Positions 45,525 to 55,690 of a stretch of 64,000 bases of DNA are shown in pieces; position 1 is the first letter of the stretch, and each line of letters begins with the position of its first letter. The notes under the pieces were generated by a model, which saw nothing but the letters and a program-made list of their open reading frames with translations, was not told the origin of the DNA and did no database searches. Location of the stretch: positions 186,001 through 250,000 of the forward strand of contig NZ_CANMDU010000005.1 in NCBI RefSeq assembly GCF_947496775.1, given 5' to 3'. This DNA is from an uncultured Maribacter sp. Its GTDB lineage: Bacteria; Bacteroidota; Bacteroidia; Flavobacteriales; Flavobacteriaceae. The position numbers and the translations under genes were made by a program.

Positions 45525-46436
45525 TTACTCTTTAGACACCTTTAAACTAATTGCTGGTATAAAATTTTTAGCTTTGTCCTTAGATTTTACTGTAAAATCT
45601 GTCCATTGCCCCATACCATAAACCATGGCTTTATAATTCTGATTCTTATTATAAACACCTCCAAAAGTTGGTGCAAAACGATCTTCAACTACTTTTTTAT
45701 TTGTCAGCGGATGTACCAATGTTGTTGCATACCAATTGTAAGGTACAAACAACCACTCCAAACCAACATAAACACCTTGTTTAGGTATTTTTATATGCAA
45801 AGCTTCTAAATCTATAGACACGTAATCTTTGTCTTTCTGAGTTTCTAAAACAACACTTTTCCTTAATACATCCTGATTAGGTTTCTTTGTTTTTACATCC
45901 ACATCATAGATACGTAATCTAAATTTTGAAGCTGGTCGTTTAAAGTTTTTATCTTTTTGAAAAAAGACAGTGACTTTACTTACAAATTTCTTTTGCGCTC
46001 CGATATTTGGAAAATACAAAGCCAATACCCAAGGAGTTGATGAAGATGAAAACCCGCTTGTTAAACTGTAACTACTTACCGGGTTTAAAACATCTGAGTT
46101 ACCTAAGGATTGTGTAACAACCACCTCATCTAACTCAAAAGACTCTTCTACTAAATGAAATTTCTTTGACTTATAAATATCTTTTGCAGTAACAATAGTA
46201 TCGTTATAACCTAAAGAGGAGATATGTAATTGTTTTTCCAAAAAAGATTCTTGTACATCTATGTAAAAATGTCCATTATCATCAGTAGAAGTTCCTTTTA
46301 ATGTGTTTAAAAAACTAAGATTTACATATGGAATAGGTTCTTTGGTTTTATGATCATACACGTGGCCTTCAAACAAAATTTCTTGCCCTTGAAGTTGAAG
46401 AACCGTAAGAAACAAAAATATAAAACACCTCATCAT
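45525..46436 (-). CDS. Exported carboxypeptidase-regulatory-like domain protein
   Basis: 303 aa with a signal peptide (MMRCFIFLFLTVLQLQGQ). An N-terminal beta-sandwich of the CarbopepD_reg_2 type (about 20-100) shows GHVYDHKTKEPIPYVNLSFL and GTSTDDNGHFYIDV, the same domain that starts many TonB-dependent receptors. The remaining 200 residues are beta-rich, with KFRLRIYDVDVKTKKPNQDV and VYVGLEWLFVPYNWYA, and no barrel or plug. It is probably periplasmic or surface-located. Function unknown. It starts 2 bases after the exonuclease gene stop. Confidence 0.8.
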   Translation of the reverse strand: MMRCFIFLFLTVLQLQGQEILFEGHVYDHKTKEPIPYVNLSFLNTLKGTSTDDNGHFYIDVQESFLEKQLHISSLGYNDTIVTAKDIYKSKKFHLVEESFELDEVVVTQSLGNSDVLNPVSSYSLTSGFSSSSTPWVLALYFPNIGAQKKFVSKVTVFFQKDKNFKRPASKFRLRIYDVDVKTKKPNQDVLRKSVVLETQKDKDYVSIDLEALHIKIPKQGVYVGLEWLFVPYNWYATTLVHPLTNKKVVEDRFAPTFGGVYNKNQNYKAMVYGMGQWTDFTVKSKDKAKNFIPAISLKVSKE

Positions 46437-46438
46437 AT

Positions 46439-47215
46439 TTAGCTTAACTTATTATTTAGCTTGCTTAATTTTATTTGAGTAAGTACTTTTTTGGTGTACA
46501 ATGGAAAATCAGCATTTAATATCCAACCGAAGTAACCCGGCTCTTTATCTAAAACGTCGTGCACTTTTTTTCCTTTATGTTTCCCAAAGGAGAAAATTTC
46601 TTCTCCATTTTCATCCATAGCAATAAAACCTGCAAAATCTACTGATTGTTTCCTTTGAGAAAACTCAGATAGTTTTTTTACATTATTTTCCAATTCTGGG
46701 TATCTATCTAATTGAGACAATAAAACCTCATATGTTGCTTTGGTATCAGCAGCTGCACTATGAGCATCGGATAAGTCTTTATTACAATAAAATTTATATG
46801 CAGCTTCCAATGTTCTTTTCTCCATCTTATGAAAAATAGTTTGCACATCTACAGAAACTGTATTTTTCATATCAAAATCAATATCTGCTCGCAGCAATTC
46901 CTCCGCCAATAAAGGAATATCAAAACGATCTGAATTAAAACCTCCTAAATCGCTATCTTTTATCATAGCATAAATATCTTTTGAAAGATCCTTAAATGTA
47001 GGCTCGTTTGCCACTTTCTCATTAGTAATACCATGCACCTCTATAACATGATCTGGGATGGTCATTTCTGGATTAACAAGCCAAGTTTTACTTTCCTTAT
47101 TTCCATTAGGAAATATTTTAAGTATTGAAATCTCTACTACTCTATCTTTTGCAACATTTATACCTGTAGTTTCTAAATCGAAAAAACAAATAGGTCTGGT
47201 TAACTTTAACTCCAT
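46439..47215 (-). CDS. DEDDh 3'-5' exonuclease with C-terminal FGKHKGK module
   Basis: 258 aa. The exonuclease domain (about 8-185) has ExoI FFDLETTG (Asp, Glu), ExoII around GGFNSDRFDIPLL, and ExoIII DAHSAAADTKATYEVL (His, Asp), the DnaQ/epsilon-like DEDDh set. After about residue 205 it carries FSFGKHKGKKVHDVLDKEPG continuing YFGWIL, related to the DUF3820 motif. Probably a DNA repair or proofreading-type nuclease rather than the polymerase III subunit. It is the first gene of the row ending with cinA, with a TAnnTTTG element 18 bases upstream. Confidence 0.9.
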   Translation of the reverse strand: MELKLTRPICFFDLETTGINVAKDRVVEISILKIFPNGNKESKTWLVNPEMTIPDHVIEVHGITNEKVANEPTFKDLSKDIYAMIKDSDLGGFNSDRFDIPLLAEELLRADIDFDMKNTVSVDVQTIFHKMEKRTLEAAYKFYCNKDLSDAHSAAADTKATYEVLLSQLDRYPELENNVKKLSEFSQRKQSVDFAGFIAMDENGEEIFSFGKHKGKKVHDVLDKEPGYFGWILNADFPLYTKKVLTQIKLSKLNNKLS

Positions 47216-47503
47216 TTTTAATAAAAATTTTTACAAAGATAGTTTTTCGTATGCTCTAGTTAAATGTAAAATTCAAATTTATACCTGAATTACCTATAAA
47301 TATAGAGCAACAAGCTTGTATTTATAATCTTTAACCTTAAATCGCTCATTATAAGAAACCTGAAGAAAGTGATAAACACTAGGCTTTAGATTAACACTAA
47401 ACCAAATTTTATATTTAACGGGCTTAGACATTAATACTATATAGATTTTACTGCTTAGAAGAAATAATTTACACTTACACCCTTACTTTAATTTAGGTGC
47501 TTT
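47216..47503. other. Intergenic region upstream of the exonuclease operon
   Basis: 288 bases with the exonuclease promoter at the left edge. Nothing else stands out: no hairpin with a T-run and no coding frame with a recognisable start. Confidence 0.4.
47234..47241 (-). promoter_or_regulatory. Putative -7 promoter element of the exonuclease-cinA operon
   Basis: TATCTTTG (minus strand), an exact TAnnTTTG match, ends 18 bases before the exonuclease ATG. Confidence 0.5.
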
Positions 47504-48553
47504 TTAATTTTTATATGCTCCTGCATCTAGTGATGCTATATCTCTTGTGTTTCCATCAAAATCGGTTAAGGGAAAATCCGTTAAACCAACAGCTGCATTT
47601 GTAGCTGCTGACGAATTAGTTATATGTAAGTCCCTATTAGAAAAATCAATAAAGCCTATATCATTTGATCCAATAACATTATTACTCTCACTATAAGGTA
47701 AGTTTGCATATATAAAAGTTGTACCCCCATCTGTTCTTATTGCAATATTTCCTATAATATCAAAATCAACTCCTATTAAAGCATCATTTATTCCAATTGA
47801 AGATTTAGAATCCGAAACAATAGTATTAAAACGAACCAGAGCATGCCCTATATGATTGGACGAATTACCATTACTTGCTAAGTTAATTCCGCGCATTCCA
47901 TTGTCATAAATAACATTGTTCTCAATTAACAATTGTCCTGAATCCCCTGGATGATCAGAGAAGTAACTGATTCCATGATCCGTAGCTTGATAAAGCTTGT
48001 TTTTTGAAATAACGCCATAGGTTCTAATACTGATACAGTTACCACCATCATTTAACACATTATAAATAGTGTTTTCTGTAATACTAACATTGAATCCTTG
48101 AAAATATATACCGTGATGAGGAGCACCAAATTGACTTGAAGTATTATTAGTAGCAACATTGTAAATAGTATTTCCTTTAATTAAGGTATTAATATGATTT
48201 TCAGCCGCTAAAACCCCATTTTCTTCAATATCATGAATTTGATTGTCTATTATCTTTACGTTATTAGACGAGCCGCTATTTCGAAATCGGATTGCATCTT
48301 CTGCGATATCTCTGAAAATACAATTCTCAATACACAAATTATTAACATCTCTAATTTGCAATCCATCCCCTTCAATGTTTTCAAAAATACAATTCCGAAT
48401 GATGGTTCCATCATAAGCGTGCCCATCTATTAAAACTGTGGAATTGAATGTTTGATTCTCAATAATTCCCGGTTCAACATCCATAGAAATAGCATCACTC
48501 TTACACGAAGACAAGCCAGTAATGAGAATAAGCAGTTTAAATAATACTTTCAT
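47504..48553 (-). CDS. Lipoprotein with right-handed parallel beta-helix
   Basis: 349 aa. The signal peptide ends at GLSSC (lipobox, Cys near 17). The mature protein is a long run of beta-helix coils with repeated IENCIF, I.DNQIHDIEENG, IKGNTIYNVA and ITENTIYNV units (about 45-300), typical of polysaccharide lyases and similar surface proteins. The final 30 residues (FDGNTRDIASLDAGAYKN) are the familiar end of such Bacteroidota proteins. It probably binds or cleaves a polysaccharide at the cell surface, but no catalytic residues can be assigned. Confidence 0.88.
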   Translation of the reverse strand: MKVLFKLLILITGLSSCKSDAISMDVEPGIIENQTFNSTVLIDGHAYDGTIIRNCIFENIEGDGLQIRDVNNLCIENCIFRDIAEDAIRFRNSGSSNNVKIIDNQIHDIEENGVLAAENHINTLIKGNTIYNVATNNTSSQFGAPHHGIYFQGFNVSITENTIYNVLNDGGNCISIRTYGVISKNKLYQATDHGISYFSDHPGDSGQLLIENNVIYDNGMRGINLASNGNSSNHIGHALVRFNTIVSDSKSSIGINDALIGVDFDIIGNIAIRTDGGTTFIYANLPYSESNNVIGSNDIGFIDFSNRDLHITNSSAATNAAVGLTDFPLTDFDGNTRDIASLDAGAYKN

Positions 48554-48869
48554 TTTATTTTAATTGTGTATTTACGCGCAACAGTTCAGCTCGTATGTTT
48601 GTTATTTATGTTGAAGATAATATATTTAGATATTATTGAAATAATAAAAGAGAAGAGTGATAAAGAGGTTCGACTAAATACTTAGAATAGTTAACGCATC
48701 ATAGGTTAATAACTCTTCACAAGCTAACACCCTTAAAATCATTAGCTTAATACTATTAAAAACTATAATAAACTGCAGGGTTTTAAACCTTAATTTGAAA
48801 CCAGAAAATAAGCTCCCCAAAAAATAAAGGTATAGAGGTATTTAAGCTAATAAAACATATTCTTAAATT
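48554..48869. other. Intergenic region between E2 and beta-helix lipoprotein genes
   Basis: 316 bases, same-strand spacer. It should hold the promoter of the beta-helix gene, but no exact TAnnTTTG element, strong hairpin or convincing frame was seen. Confidence 0.4.
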
Positions 48870-50213
48870 TTAGAAATCCCTATTTACATCCCAAGCTTCT
48901 AGATAATCTGCTACCGCCTTTACAAACATACTACCTAGTGCCCCATTAACTACTCTATGATCATAACTATGAGATAAATACATTTTACTACGAATACCTA
49001 TAAAATCTCCTTCCTCAGTTTCTATTACTGAAGGTATTTTACGAATAGCTCCTAAAGCCAAAATACCCACTTGAGGTTGATTTATAATTGGCGTTCCAAA
49101 TACGCTACCAAATGTTCCTACATTAGTAACAGTATAAGTCCCATCCTGTACCTCATCTGGTTTTAAGGCATTACCTCTAGCCCTAGTTGCTAAATCATTT
49201 ACAACCTTTGCCATACCAACTAAATTTAATTGGTCTGCATTTTTTATAACAGGTACAATTAAATTACCATCTGGTAAAGCTGCGGCCATACCTATATTAA
49301 TATTCTTCTTTTTAATAACATTATTACCATCCACAGATATATTCATCAATGGATATTTTTTTAAAGCCTTAGCTACCGCCTCTAAAAAAATCGGAGTATA
49401 TGTTAATTTTTCTCCTTCTTGCTCTAAGAAGGCTTTTTTCATTTTATTACGCCAGTTTACAATATTGGTAACGTCTACCTCTATAAAACTTTGCACATGA
49501 GCAGAAGTAGAAACACTTTCTACCATATGTTTAGCAATTAATTTGCCCATTCTAGACATTTCCACAATCTCATTTCCATTAGAATTTTCAACTGGCACTG
49601 ATACAGACTGCGCTTCTTTAGTCTCTACAATAGATGCTGAAACTATTTTCTTTTCTTGCTCTTTTTCCACTACCGAAGACTGTTTTACACCTCCTTTAGC
49701 TGCTACATAATTTAGAATATCACTCTTAGAAACCCTTCCTTCTTTTCCTGTTCCTGGGATAGCATCTAATTCTACCATTGTTACCCCTTCTTGTTTTGCA
49801 ATATTTTTTACTAATGGAGAATAAAAACGATTTGTTGTGCTTTCTCCCAAAACTGCAGACTGCACAGCTTCTTTAGTGACTACAATGTTCTTTTCTAATT
49901 CTTTAACTGCCGCATGTATATGAGTATCCTCTATTTCTTTTACGTTGGATTCTTCTGTTTTGCCAACTTCTTCATCTGTACTAATTATAGCTACCGTTTC
50001 TCCTACCTTAATGACTTCATCAATACTAAATAGTTTTTCTACTAAAACCCCTTCTACCTCACTAGGGACTTCTGTATCTACCTTATCCGTAGCAATCTCA
50101 AAAACAGCTTCATCCATTTCAATTGTATCCCCTACTTCCTTCAACCAGGTAGTCAATGTTGCTTCCGCAACACTTTCTCCCATTTTTGGTAATTTCAATT
50201 CAAACTTTGCCAT
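48870..50213 (-). CDS. Dihydrolipoamide acyltransferase (E2) of a 2-oxoacid dehydrogenase complex
   Basis: 447 aa. The lipoyl domain (1-78) carries the lipoylated Lys in EIATDKVDTEVPSEVEG. The E3-binding domain is about 130-168 (SPLVKNIAKQEGVTMVELDA continuing IPGTGKEGRVSK). The catalytic acyltransferase domain covers the C-terminal 230 residues, with the active-site SYDHRVVNG, where Asn replaces the more usual Asp of DHRVVDG. It transfers acyl groups to CoA in a pyruvate- or branched-chain-type complex; the branched-chain form is common in this order. E1 and E3 genes are not in the window. Confidence 0.93.
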   Translation of the reverse strand: MAKFELKLPKMGESVAEATLTTWLKEVGDTIEMDEAVFEIATDKVDTEVPSEVEGVLVEKLFSIDEVIKVGETVAIISTDEEVGKTEESNVKEIEDTHIHAAVKELEKNIVVTKEAVQSAVLGESTTNRFYSPLVKNIAKQEGVTMVELDAIPGTGKEGRVSKSDILNYVAAKGGVKQSSVVEKEQEKKIVSASIVETKEAQSVSVPVENSNGNEIVEMSRMGKLIAKHMVESVSTSAHVQSFIEVDVTNIVNWRNKMKKAFLEQEGEKLTYTPIFLEAVAKALKKYPLMNISVDGNNVIKKKNINIGMAAALPDGNLIVPVIKNADQLNLVGMAKVVNDLATRARGNALKPDEVQDGTYTVTNVGTFGSVFGTPIINQPQVGILALGAIRKIPSVIETEEGDFIGIRSKMYLSHSYDHRVVNGALGSMFVKAVADYLEAWDVNRDF

Positions 50214-50250
50214 ATTCCTATTTAATAAGCTTATTTCAATGTATTTTTTG

Positions 50251-50258
50251 CAAAAATA
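50251..50258 (-). promoter_or_regulatory. Putative -7 promoter element of the E2 gene
   Basis: TATTTTTG on the minus strand, an exact TAnnTTTG match, ends 37 bases before the E2 start. Confidence 0.45.
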
Positions 50259-50303
50259 ACATAAAAAACATCAAAATATTAAACTTAATTTACTATTTAA
50301 CTC

Positions 50304-50924
50304 TTAATTAGACTTTAGAGATCCTTCAAAAGGTATTCTATTTATTATACTCCTCCCTAAAGTTACTTCATCTGCATATTCTAATTCATCTCCCACTGCA
50401 ATTCCTCTTGCTATAGTAGATATACTAATCCCCTCTTTTTCAATCTGTTTATAAATATAAAAATTGGTAGTATCACCTTCCATGGTAGAACTCAATGCAA
50501 AAATCAACTCTTTTATTTCCCCTTTTTTTACTTTACTAATTAAAGAACTTATAGTTAACTCTTGCGGCCCAATGCCCTCCATAGGAGATATTTTCCCTCC
50601 TAATACATGATACATACCCCTAAACTGACCTGTATTTTCAATTGCCATTACATCTCTAATATCCTCAACTACACAAACCAAAGAGGCATCTCTTTTTGGG
50701 TTCGCACATATTTCGCATAATTCTGTATCCGATATATTATGACAATTAGAACAAAAGCGAACCTTCGCTTTTAAATCTAACAAAGACGTAGCTAAATTTT
50801 CTGTTCTTTGATCCGACTGTTTTAGCAAATGTAAAACCAAACGCAATGCTGTTCTTTTACCAATCCCTGGTAATTGAGACATTTCATATACCGCATTTTC
50901 TAAAAGTTTAGACGAAAAATCCAT
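50304..50924 (-). CDS. recR: Recombination protein RecR
   Basis: 206 aa. RecR works with RecO and RecF in gap repair. The helix-hairpin-helix is [17 protein letters not shown] (about 18-34), the zinc finger is [16 protein letters not shown] (about 58-73), and the Toprim domain follows ([19 protein letters not shown]), ending with [16 protein letters not shown]. It is upstream of the E2 gene on the same strand, divergent from the sodium symporter, with a -7 element ending just 5 bases before the ATG. Confidence 0.96.
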   Translation of the reverse strand: MDFSSKLLENAVYEMSQLPGIGKRTALRLVLHLLKQSDQRTENLATSLLDLKAKVRFCSNCHNISDTELCEICANPKRDASLVCVVEDIRDVMAIENTGQFRGMYHVLGGKISPMEGIGPQELTISSLISKVKKGEIKELIFALSSTMEGDTTNFYIYKQIEKEGISISTIARGIAVGDELEYADEVTLGRSIINRIPFEGSLKSN

Positions 50925-50929
50925 ACCAA

Positions 50930-50937
50930 CAAAATTA
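50930..50937 (-). promoter_or_regulatory. Putative -7 promoter element of recR (possibly leaderless)
   Basis: TAATTTTG (minus strand), an exact TAnnTTTG match, is followed by TTGGT and then the recR ATG, leaving almost no room for a leader. Confidence 0.45.
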
Positions 50938-50982
50938 CATACTATTTTTACTTTTTGTACTTTGCATTGGAAATTTATTTCT

Positions 50983-52446
50983 ATGACCTCAACGCATATT
51001 CTTCTATTAATAGGTGCTTACTTTTTTCTATTGCTTTTTATTTCTTATCTCACAGGAAAAAATGACTCTAATGTAGATTTTTTTAAAGCAGGAAAACAAT
51101 CCCCTTGGTACTTAGTTGCATTCGGAATGATTGGCGCTTCGCTTTCTGGAGTTACTTTTATTTCTGTCCCTGGCTGGGTAGCTTCTTCGGAATTTAGCTA
51201 TATGCAAGTTGTCTTTGGCTATATGGTTGGCTATTTTGTAATTGCTTATATTCTTTTACCTATTTATTACAGACTCAATGTTACCTCTATATATCAATAT
51301 TTAGAACAAAGATTTGGAGCCACCAGCTATAAAGTTGGTGCTATATCTTTCTTTATATCTAGAGTTTTAGGAGCTTCTTTCCGTTTATTTTTAGTGGCAT
51401 TAGTATTACAAGAGTTTGTTTTTGACGATTTAAATATACCTTTTGAAATAACGGTAACACTATCTATTTTACTAATATGGGTGTATACCTTTAGAGGTGG
51501 CATAAAAACTATTGTATGGACAGACACTTTGCAGACTCTCTTTATGCTTATAGCTGTTGGTTTATCTATCTATTTTATTAATGATGAATTAAATTGGAGT
51601 TTTACCGAATTTTTGACTTCGGAAGAATTAACGAAATACAATAAAATTCTTTTTACGGAAGACTTTTTTAGCAAAAATCATTTTATGAAATCATTCTTAG
51701 GAGGATTATTCATAGCTATATGCATGACAGGTTTAGACCAAGATATGATGCAAAAGAACTTAACTTGTAAATCTTTAAAAGATGCGCAAAAAAATGTGGT
51801 TTCTTTTGGTCTTGTCCTAGTTATAGTAAATTTTGTTTTTCTTCTTTTAGGGGCCTTGTTATTTATCTATGCCCATAAAATGAATATAGCAATACCGCTG
51901 CTAGACGGAAAAGCTAAGACAGATTTACTTTTTCCTGAAATTGCGTTAAATAGTGGCTTGGGCCCTATAATTGGGATAACTTTTATGTTAGGTCTTATTG
52001 CAGCTGCCTATAGTAGCGCAGATAGTGCACTAACATCTTTAACCACTTCTTTTTGTATTGATTTTCTAGGGATAGAAAAAAAGGAAAAAAATTATTCTAA
52101 AAAAATAAGAAAACTAGTTCATGTAGGCATGAGTATTTTACTCATCATCGTTGTAATTACTTTTAAATATGTATTAGATACTAATGTTATTGATGGTCTT
52201 TTGCAAGTTGCAACATACACTTATGGCCCACTTCTAGGATTATTTACCTTTGGTATTTTTACTAAACATAAAGTTAAAGATCAATATACTTGGGTTGTTG
52301 CTTTACTATCTGTTATTCTTATTTATATATTTGCAAGCGTTCCTACTGAAATTCTTGGTGGCTATAAAGTAGGGTACGAACTTTTACCAATAAACGGTAT
52401 TTTAACTTTTATTGGTTTATGGCTTATACGTATTAAAGAAGATTAA
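50983..52446 (+). CDS. Sodium:solute symporter (SSS family)
   Basis: 487 aa from the ATG at 50983; a TTG at 50962 in frame is less likely. About 13 transmembrane helices. Family hallmarks include [20 protein letters not shown] near residue 60, [37 protein letters not shown] near 170 and [20 protein letters not shown] near 340. SSS proteins import sugars, amino acids, sialic acid or other solutes with sodium; the substrate here is unknown. It overlaps the convergent CoA-binding protein gene by 4 bases. Confidence 0.93.
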   Translation: MTSTHILLLIGAYFFLLLFISYLTGKNDSNVDFFKAGKQSPWYLVAFGMIGASLSGVTFISVPGWVASSEFSYMQVVFGYMVGYFVIAYILLPIYYRLNVTSIYQYLEQRFGATSYKVGAISFFISRVLGASFRLFLVALVLQEFVFDDLNIPFEITVTLSILLIWVYTFRGGIKTIVWTDTLQTLFMLIAVGLSIYFINDELNWSFTEFLTSEELTKYNKILFTEDFFSKNHFMKSFLGGLFIAICMTGLDQDMMQKNLTCKSLKDAQKNVVSFGLVLVIVNFVFLLLGALLFIYAHKMNIAIPLLDGKAKTDLLFPEIALNSGLGPIIGITFMLGLIAAAYSSADSALTSLTTSFCIDFLGIEKKEKNYSKKIRKLVHVGMSILLIIVVITFKYVLDTNVIDGLLQVATYTYGPLLGLFTFGIFTKHKVKDQYTWVVALLSVILIYIFASVPTEILGGYKVGYELLPINGILTFIGLWLIRIKED

Positions 52447-52802
52447 TATTGATTCGTTGCTAAAAGGACTAAAGTACAAGCTACCTCTACCTTAATTCCT
52501 TCGCTTTTTAAAATAGCATAAAACTCGGGATTTTCTGTCCCAGGATTAAAAATTACACGTTCCGGACGTAAATCCACTATATCTTTGTAGTATGCTTCTT
52601 GCCTTTTTGGATTTAAATACAAAGTAATGGTGTTAATATTTTGAAAATGAATAAATTTGCTTTTTATTTGAACACCAGAAACAGTCCCAAGTTTTAAACC
52701 GTAGGCTTCCGTTGTGATGCCACTTTTTACTAAACGATGTATTGCTATATTACTATAGCGATTAGGATTTAATGAGGCTCCGACTACTAATGTTTTCTTC
52801 AT
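52443..52802 (-). CDS. CoA-binding (Rossmann) domain protein
   Basis: 119 aa, a single CoA_binding_2 domain. It begins [20 protein letters not shown] (dinucleotide-type loop) and includes [20 protein letters not shown] and [19 protein letters not shown], as in small YccU-type CoA-binding proteins. Its physiological role is unknown. It overlaps the end of the symporter gene by 4 bases and starts 349 bases from the divergent receptor gene. Confidence 0.88.
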   Translation of the reverse strand: MKKTLVVGASLNPNRYSNIAIHRLVKSGITTEAYGLKLGTVSGVQIKSKFIHFQNINTITLYLNPKRQEAYYKDIVDLRPERVIFNPGTENPEFYAILKSEGIKVEVACTLVLLATNQY

Positions 52803-53150
52803 TGGTGCAATATAAGGATGTTAAATTTTATCTTAAATTGTAACTTTTACAATAAAAATTCGTCTATTAGTAGTACCAAACCGGAATTGTTTACATTTTT
52901 TTACAATATAAGTCGTTGAGAAAACTATATGTTTATAGTTAATGGTTAGTGTTTAGTATAGTCTATCAACGAAAAAACCCCAACAGCAATGTTGGGGTTT
53001 TAAATTTTTTATATCCCGCATACTTATTGAAAACCAATACTTTATACTTTTAACAAGCGTTAAAATGTGTTAAAACAAAATCTTCACGTAACACTTTCGA
53101 TTATTCATCGTCTTGTAGGTATCATCAATCAATCAAAAAACAACAGTTTA
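52803..53150. other. Divergent intergenic region with an unassigned terminator
   Basis: 348 bases upstream of both the CoA-binding protein and the receptor genes. It contains the perfect terminator hairpin at 52974-53001 and a short TTGTAA/TTACAA dyad near 52840. No coding frame is convincing; a small RNA is possible. Confidence 0.45.
52974..53001. terminator. Bidirectional terminator hairpin in a divergent region
   Basis: AAAACCCCAACA / TGTTGGGGTTTT, a 12-bp perfect stem with a GCAA tetraloop, flanked by A-run and T-rich sequence. It ends no annotated gene on either strand. Confidence 0.75.
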
Positions 53151-55595
53151 ATGAAAAAAGTAATTTTCCTTTTTGTCATATTTATTTATGGCACAATTTC
53201 CGCTAAAAATGTAAATCCAGACCTTGCCACGGGAAGCGTCTCTGGAAAAATCACAGAACAATCAGAAAGTTCTCCTATAGCCTACGCCGCTATAGTAATT
53301 AAATCTTTAGATGGTAATAAAACCATAACCGGAGGAATTTCCAAAGACGATGGAAGTTTCGAAATTAAAAAAATCGCGGAAGGTACATTTAATATCGAAG
53401 TACAATACATAGGCTATAAAACTTATACCAAACAGATTACAATTTCTAAAAAAAATCGAAAAATTAATTTAGGAGTTATTTCTTTAGAGGAAGAATCGCA
53501 GCAATTAACAGGTGTAGAAGTTGTTGCAGAACGAACCACTATTGAGCAAAAAATTGACCGTAAAGTTATTAATGTAGGCAAAGATCTTACTACCGCCGGT
53601 GCATCTGCATCAGATATTATGAACAACATTCCTTCCGTAAGTGTGGATTCTCAGTCTGGGGAACTTAGCTTACGTGGAAATTCTAATGTCCGTGTAATGG
53701 TAGACGGAAAATTATCGAACGTTCCCGTAGCGCAATTGTTAAAACAAATTCCATCTACATCTATAAAATCTATAGAGCTGATTAGCAATCCTTCTGCTAA
53801 ATACAATCCTGAGGGGATGAGCGGAATAATCAATATTGTGCTTCACAAAAATGCTAATATTGGGTTTAATGGCACTTTAAATTTAGGGCTCAATAAAGGA
53901 AAAAATGCCAAGTTTAATAGTTCTCTGGATTTAAACTATAGAAACGGAAAATTTAATTTATACGGCAATTATGGAAATAATATAGGTAAAAACAATAACC
54001 GAGGGTTTTTATATAGAAAAGAAGAAAACTCAGAACAATTATTTAAGTTTTTCGATAATAATAAATCTCACCTATATAAAATTGGAGTGGATTTTTATTT
54101 AAATGACAAAAACACTATTTCTTTCTTCACAAACCAGAATAAATATGATGGCAAAAGTTCTGGAACCACTGATATTATTTATTATGATGAATTAAATAGA
54201 AACGCCTCGCAATTATTTAAAAATACCCGAGATAACTTAAGTGAGCAATATAATTTTGATTATAAGTTAGATTTTAAAAAAGAAGGACATAATATTGAAT
54301 TAGAAGTAGACTATAATGAGTTTAACAATGATGAAGATGCTTCTTTTGGTTTCGGTGGAAACACTATTATTCCGAATTATAATGATTTTGTAAATACCAA
54401 GAGAACGCAAAAAATTGCAAACCTAGATTATGTAAACCCTTTAGACTCTATTTCTAAATTAGAATTAGGGGTTGAAGCTAGGTTTTTTGAAACTAACATA
54501 GGCTATAATTCCACGGGTTTAACCTTCAATCAAAATGGCAATCTTAGACCAACTCCAGATGCAGATTTTGTTTATGGAATGGATATTTATTCTGCTTATG
54601 CAACTTTTGGTCAGAGCTATAAAAAATGGTCTTATCAAGTAGGGTTGAGAGTAGAAGATGTAGAAGTAAAAGCAGATACAAATGCCGTTCGTTCTTTTAC
54701 AGATAAATATACCGAGTTTTATCCTTCTGGCTTTTTAAAGTATTCCCCTTCGGAAAAAAATCAATTTCAATTAAGTTATAGCAGAAGAATAGATCGCCCA
54801 GGACTAGGGCAGGTAAACCCAATAAGAGAATGGTCTACTCCTTTAATTTCCTCTTTAGGAAACCCATCATTAAAACCTCAGTTTACCAACTCTTATGAAG
54901 TAAATTATACTCGAAGATTAGGAAAAGGAAGTATTACTACCGGTATTTTTTATAGAACTATAAAAGATGAAATTAGTAGAGCGGTATCTATTGATAGACT
55001 AGATTTAAATAAAATGGTTTTATCTTTTGATAACTTTGACGACACCTCTTCTTACGGATTAGAAATTTCCGGAAGCTACAAAGCTACTAATTGGTGGAGC
55101 ATTAACGGAAGTTTTGATCTATACTCCCAAACGCAACGTGGAATTTCCGAGAGATTAATGGGTAGTAATAGTACAGCAACCTTAAATGATATTGTAGTAG
55201 ATAAAGTTGAAATAAAAAACACAGCTTGGAATGTTCGACTAAACAATAGTCTTAAGGCAAGTAAAAAACTAACCTTCCAGGTATTTGGTTTCTATCGAGG
55301 AGCGAATGAAAACATTCAGTTTAAAGTAAAACCTCTGTACTTTATAAATACAGGAGCTAGATATAGTTTTGCTCAAGGAAAAGGAACATTAAGTGTAAAT
55401 TATAATGATATTTTTAACACTATGCGTTTTGCTTTTGATAGCGATACTCCTTTTACTCAAAATGGACAATTTAACTGGGAAAGTAGATCCCTATATGTTG
55501 GCCTATCCTATATGTTCGGAAGTGGAAAAAACAGAGCTTCTAAAAGAAAAAGTAGAGATAGCAACACCAAACAAGGTGGCGCAGGTCTTCTTTAA
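53151..55595 (+). CDS. TonB-dependent receptor-like outer-membrane protein
   Basis: 814 aa from the ATG at 53151, which starts a signal peptide (MKKVIFLFVIFIYGTISAKN); the earlier in-frame start at 53067 is unlikely. An N-terminal CarboxypepD_reg domain (SGKITEQSESSPIAYAAIVI) is followed by a plug domain (about 110-220, with SVSVDSQSGELSLRGNSNVR and ELISNPSAKYNPEGMSGII), then a long OMP_b-brl_3 type barrel. Such proteins import or bind ligands at the outer membrane. No SusD partner is adjacent, so the ligand is unknown. A terminator follows 63 bases downstream. Confidence 0.9.
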   Translation: MKKVIFLFVIFIYGTISAKNVNPDLATGSVSGKITEQSESSPIAYAAIVIKSLDGNKTITGGISKDDGSFEIKKIAEGTFNIEVQYIGYKTYTKQITISKKNRKINLGVISLEEESQQLTGVEVVAERTTIEQKIDRKVINVGKDLTTAGASASDIMNNIPSVSVDSQSGELSLRGNSNVRVMVDGKLSNVPVAQLLKQIPSTSIKSIELISNPSAKYNPEGMSGIINIVLHKNANIGFNGTLNLGLNKGKNAKFNSSLDLNYRNGKFNLYGNYGNNIGKNNNRGFLYRKEENSEQLFKFFDNNKSHLYKIGVDFYLNDKNTISFFTNQNKYDGKSSGTTDIIYYDELNRNASQLFKNTRDNLSEQYNFDYKLDFKKEGHNIELEVDYNEFNNDEDASFGFGGNTIIPNYNDFVNTKRTQKIANLDYVNPLDSISKLELGVEARFFETNIGYNSTGLTFNQNGNLRPTPDADFVYGMDIYSAYATFGQSYKKWSYQVGLRVEDVEVKADTNAVRSFTDKYTEFYPSGFLKYSPSEKNQFQLSYSRRIDRPGLGQVNPIREWSTPLISSLGNPSLKPQFTNSYEVNYTRRLGKGSITTGIFYRTIKDEISRAVSIDRLDLNKMVLSFDNFDDTSSYGLEISGSYKATNWWSINGSFDLYSQTQRGISERLMGSNSTATLNDIVVDKVEIKNTAWNVRLNNSLKASKKLTFQVFGFYRGANENIQFKVKPLYFINTGARYSFAQGKGTLSVNYNDIFNTMRFAFDSDTPFTQNGQFNWESRSLYVGLSYMFGSGKNRASKRKSRDSNTKQGGAGLL

Positions 55596-55657
55596 AATAT
55601 ATTGATTAGCAAATAGCAGAATTTGGTTGGTTTTCTCTTTTAGTTAATTAATATAAG

Positions 55658-55690
55658 AAACCCGAGGCAATTGTCTCGGGTTTTGTTTTT
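55658..55690 (+). terminator. Intrinsic terminator after the TonB-type receptor gene
   Basis: AAACCCGAG / CTCGGGTTT (55658-55666, 55675-55683), a 9-bp stem, followed by TGTTTTT, which matches plus-strand termination. It abuts the convergent fabH stop. Confidence 0.8.

Noticed and set aside
50962-50982. Extended N terminus of the sodium symporter from a TTG codon
   Set aside because: The ATG at 50983 gives a normal SSS N terminus, and the extension would only add MHWKFIS.
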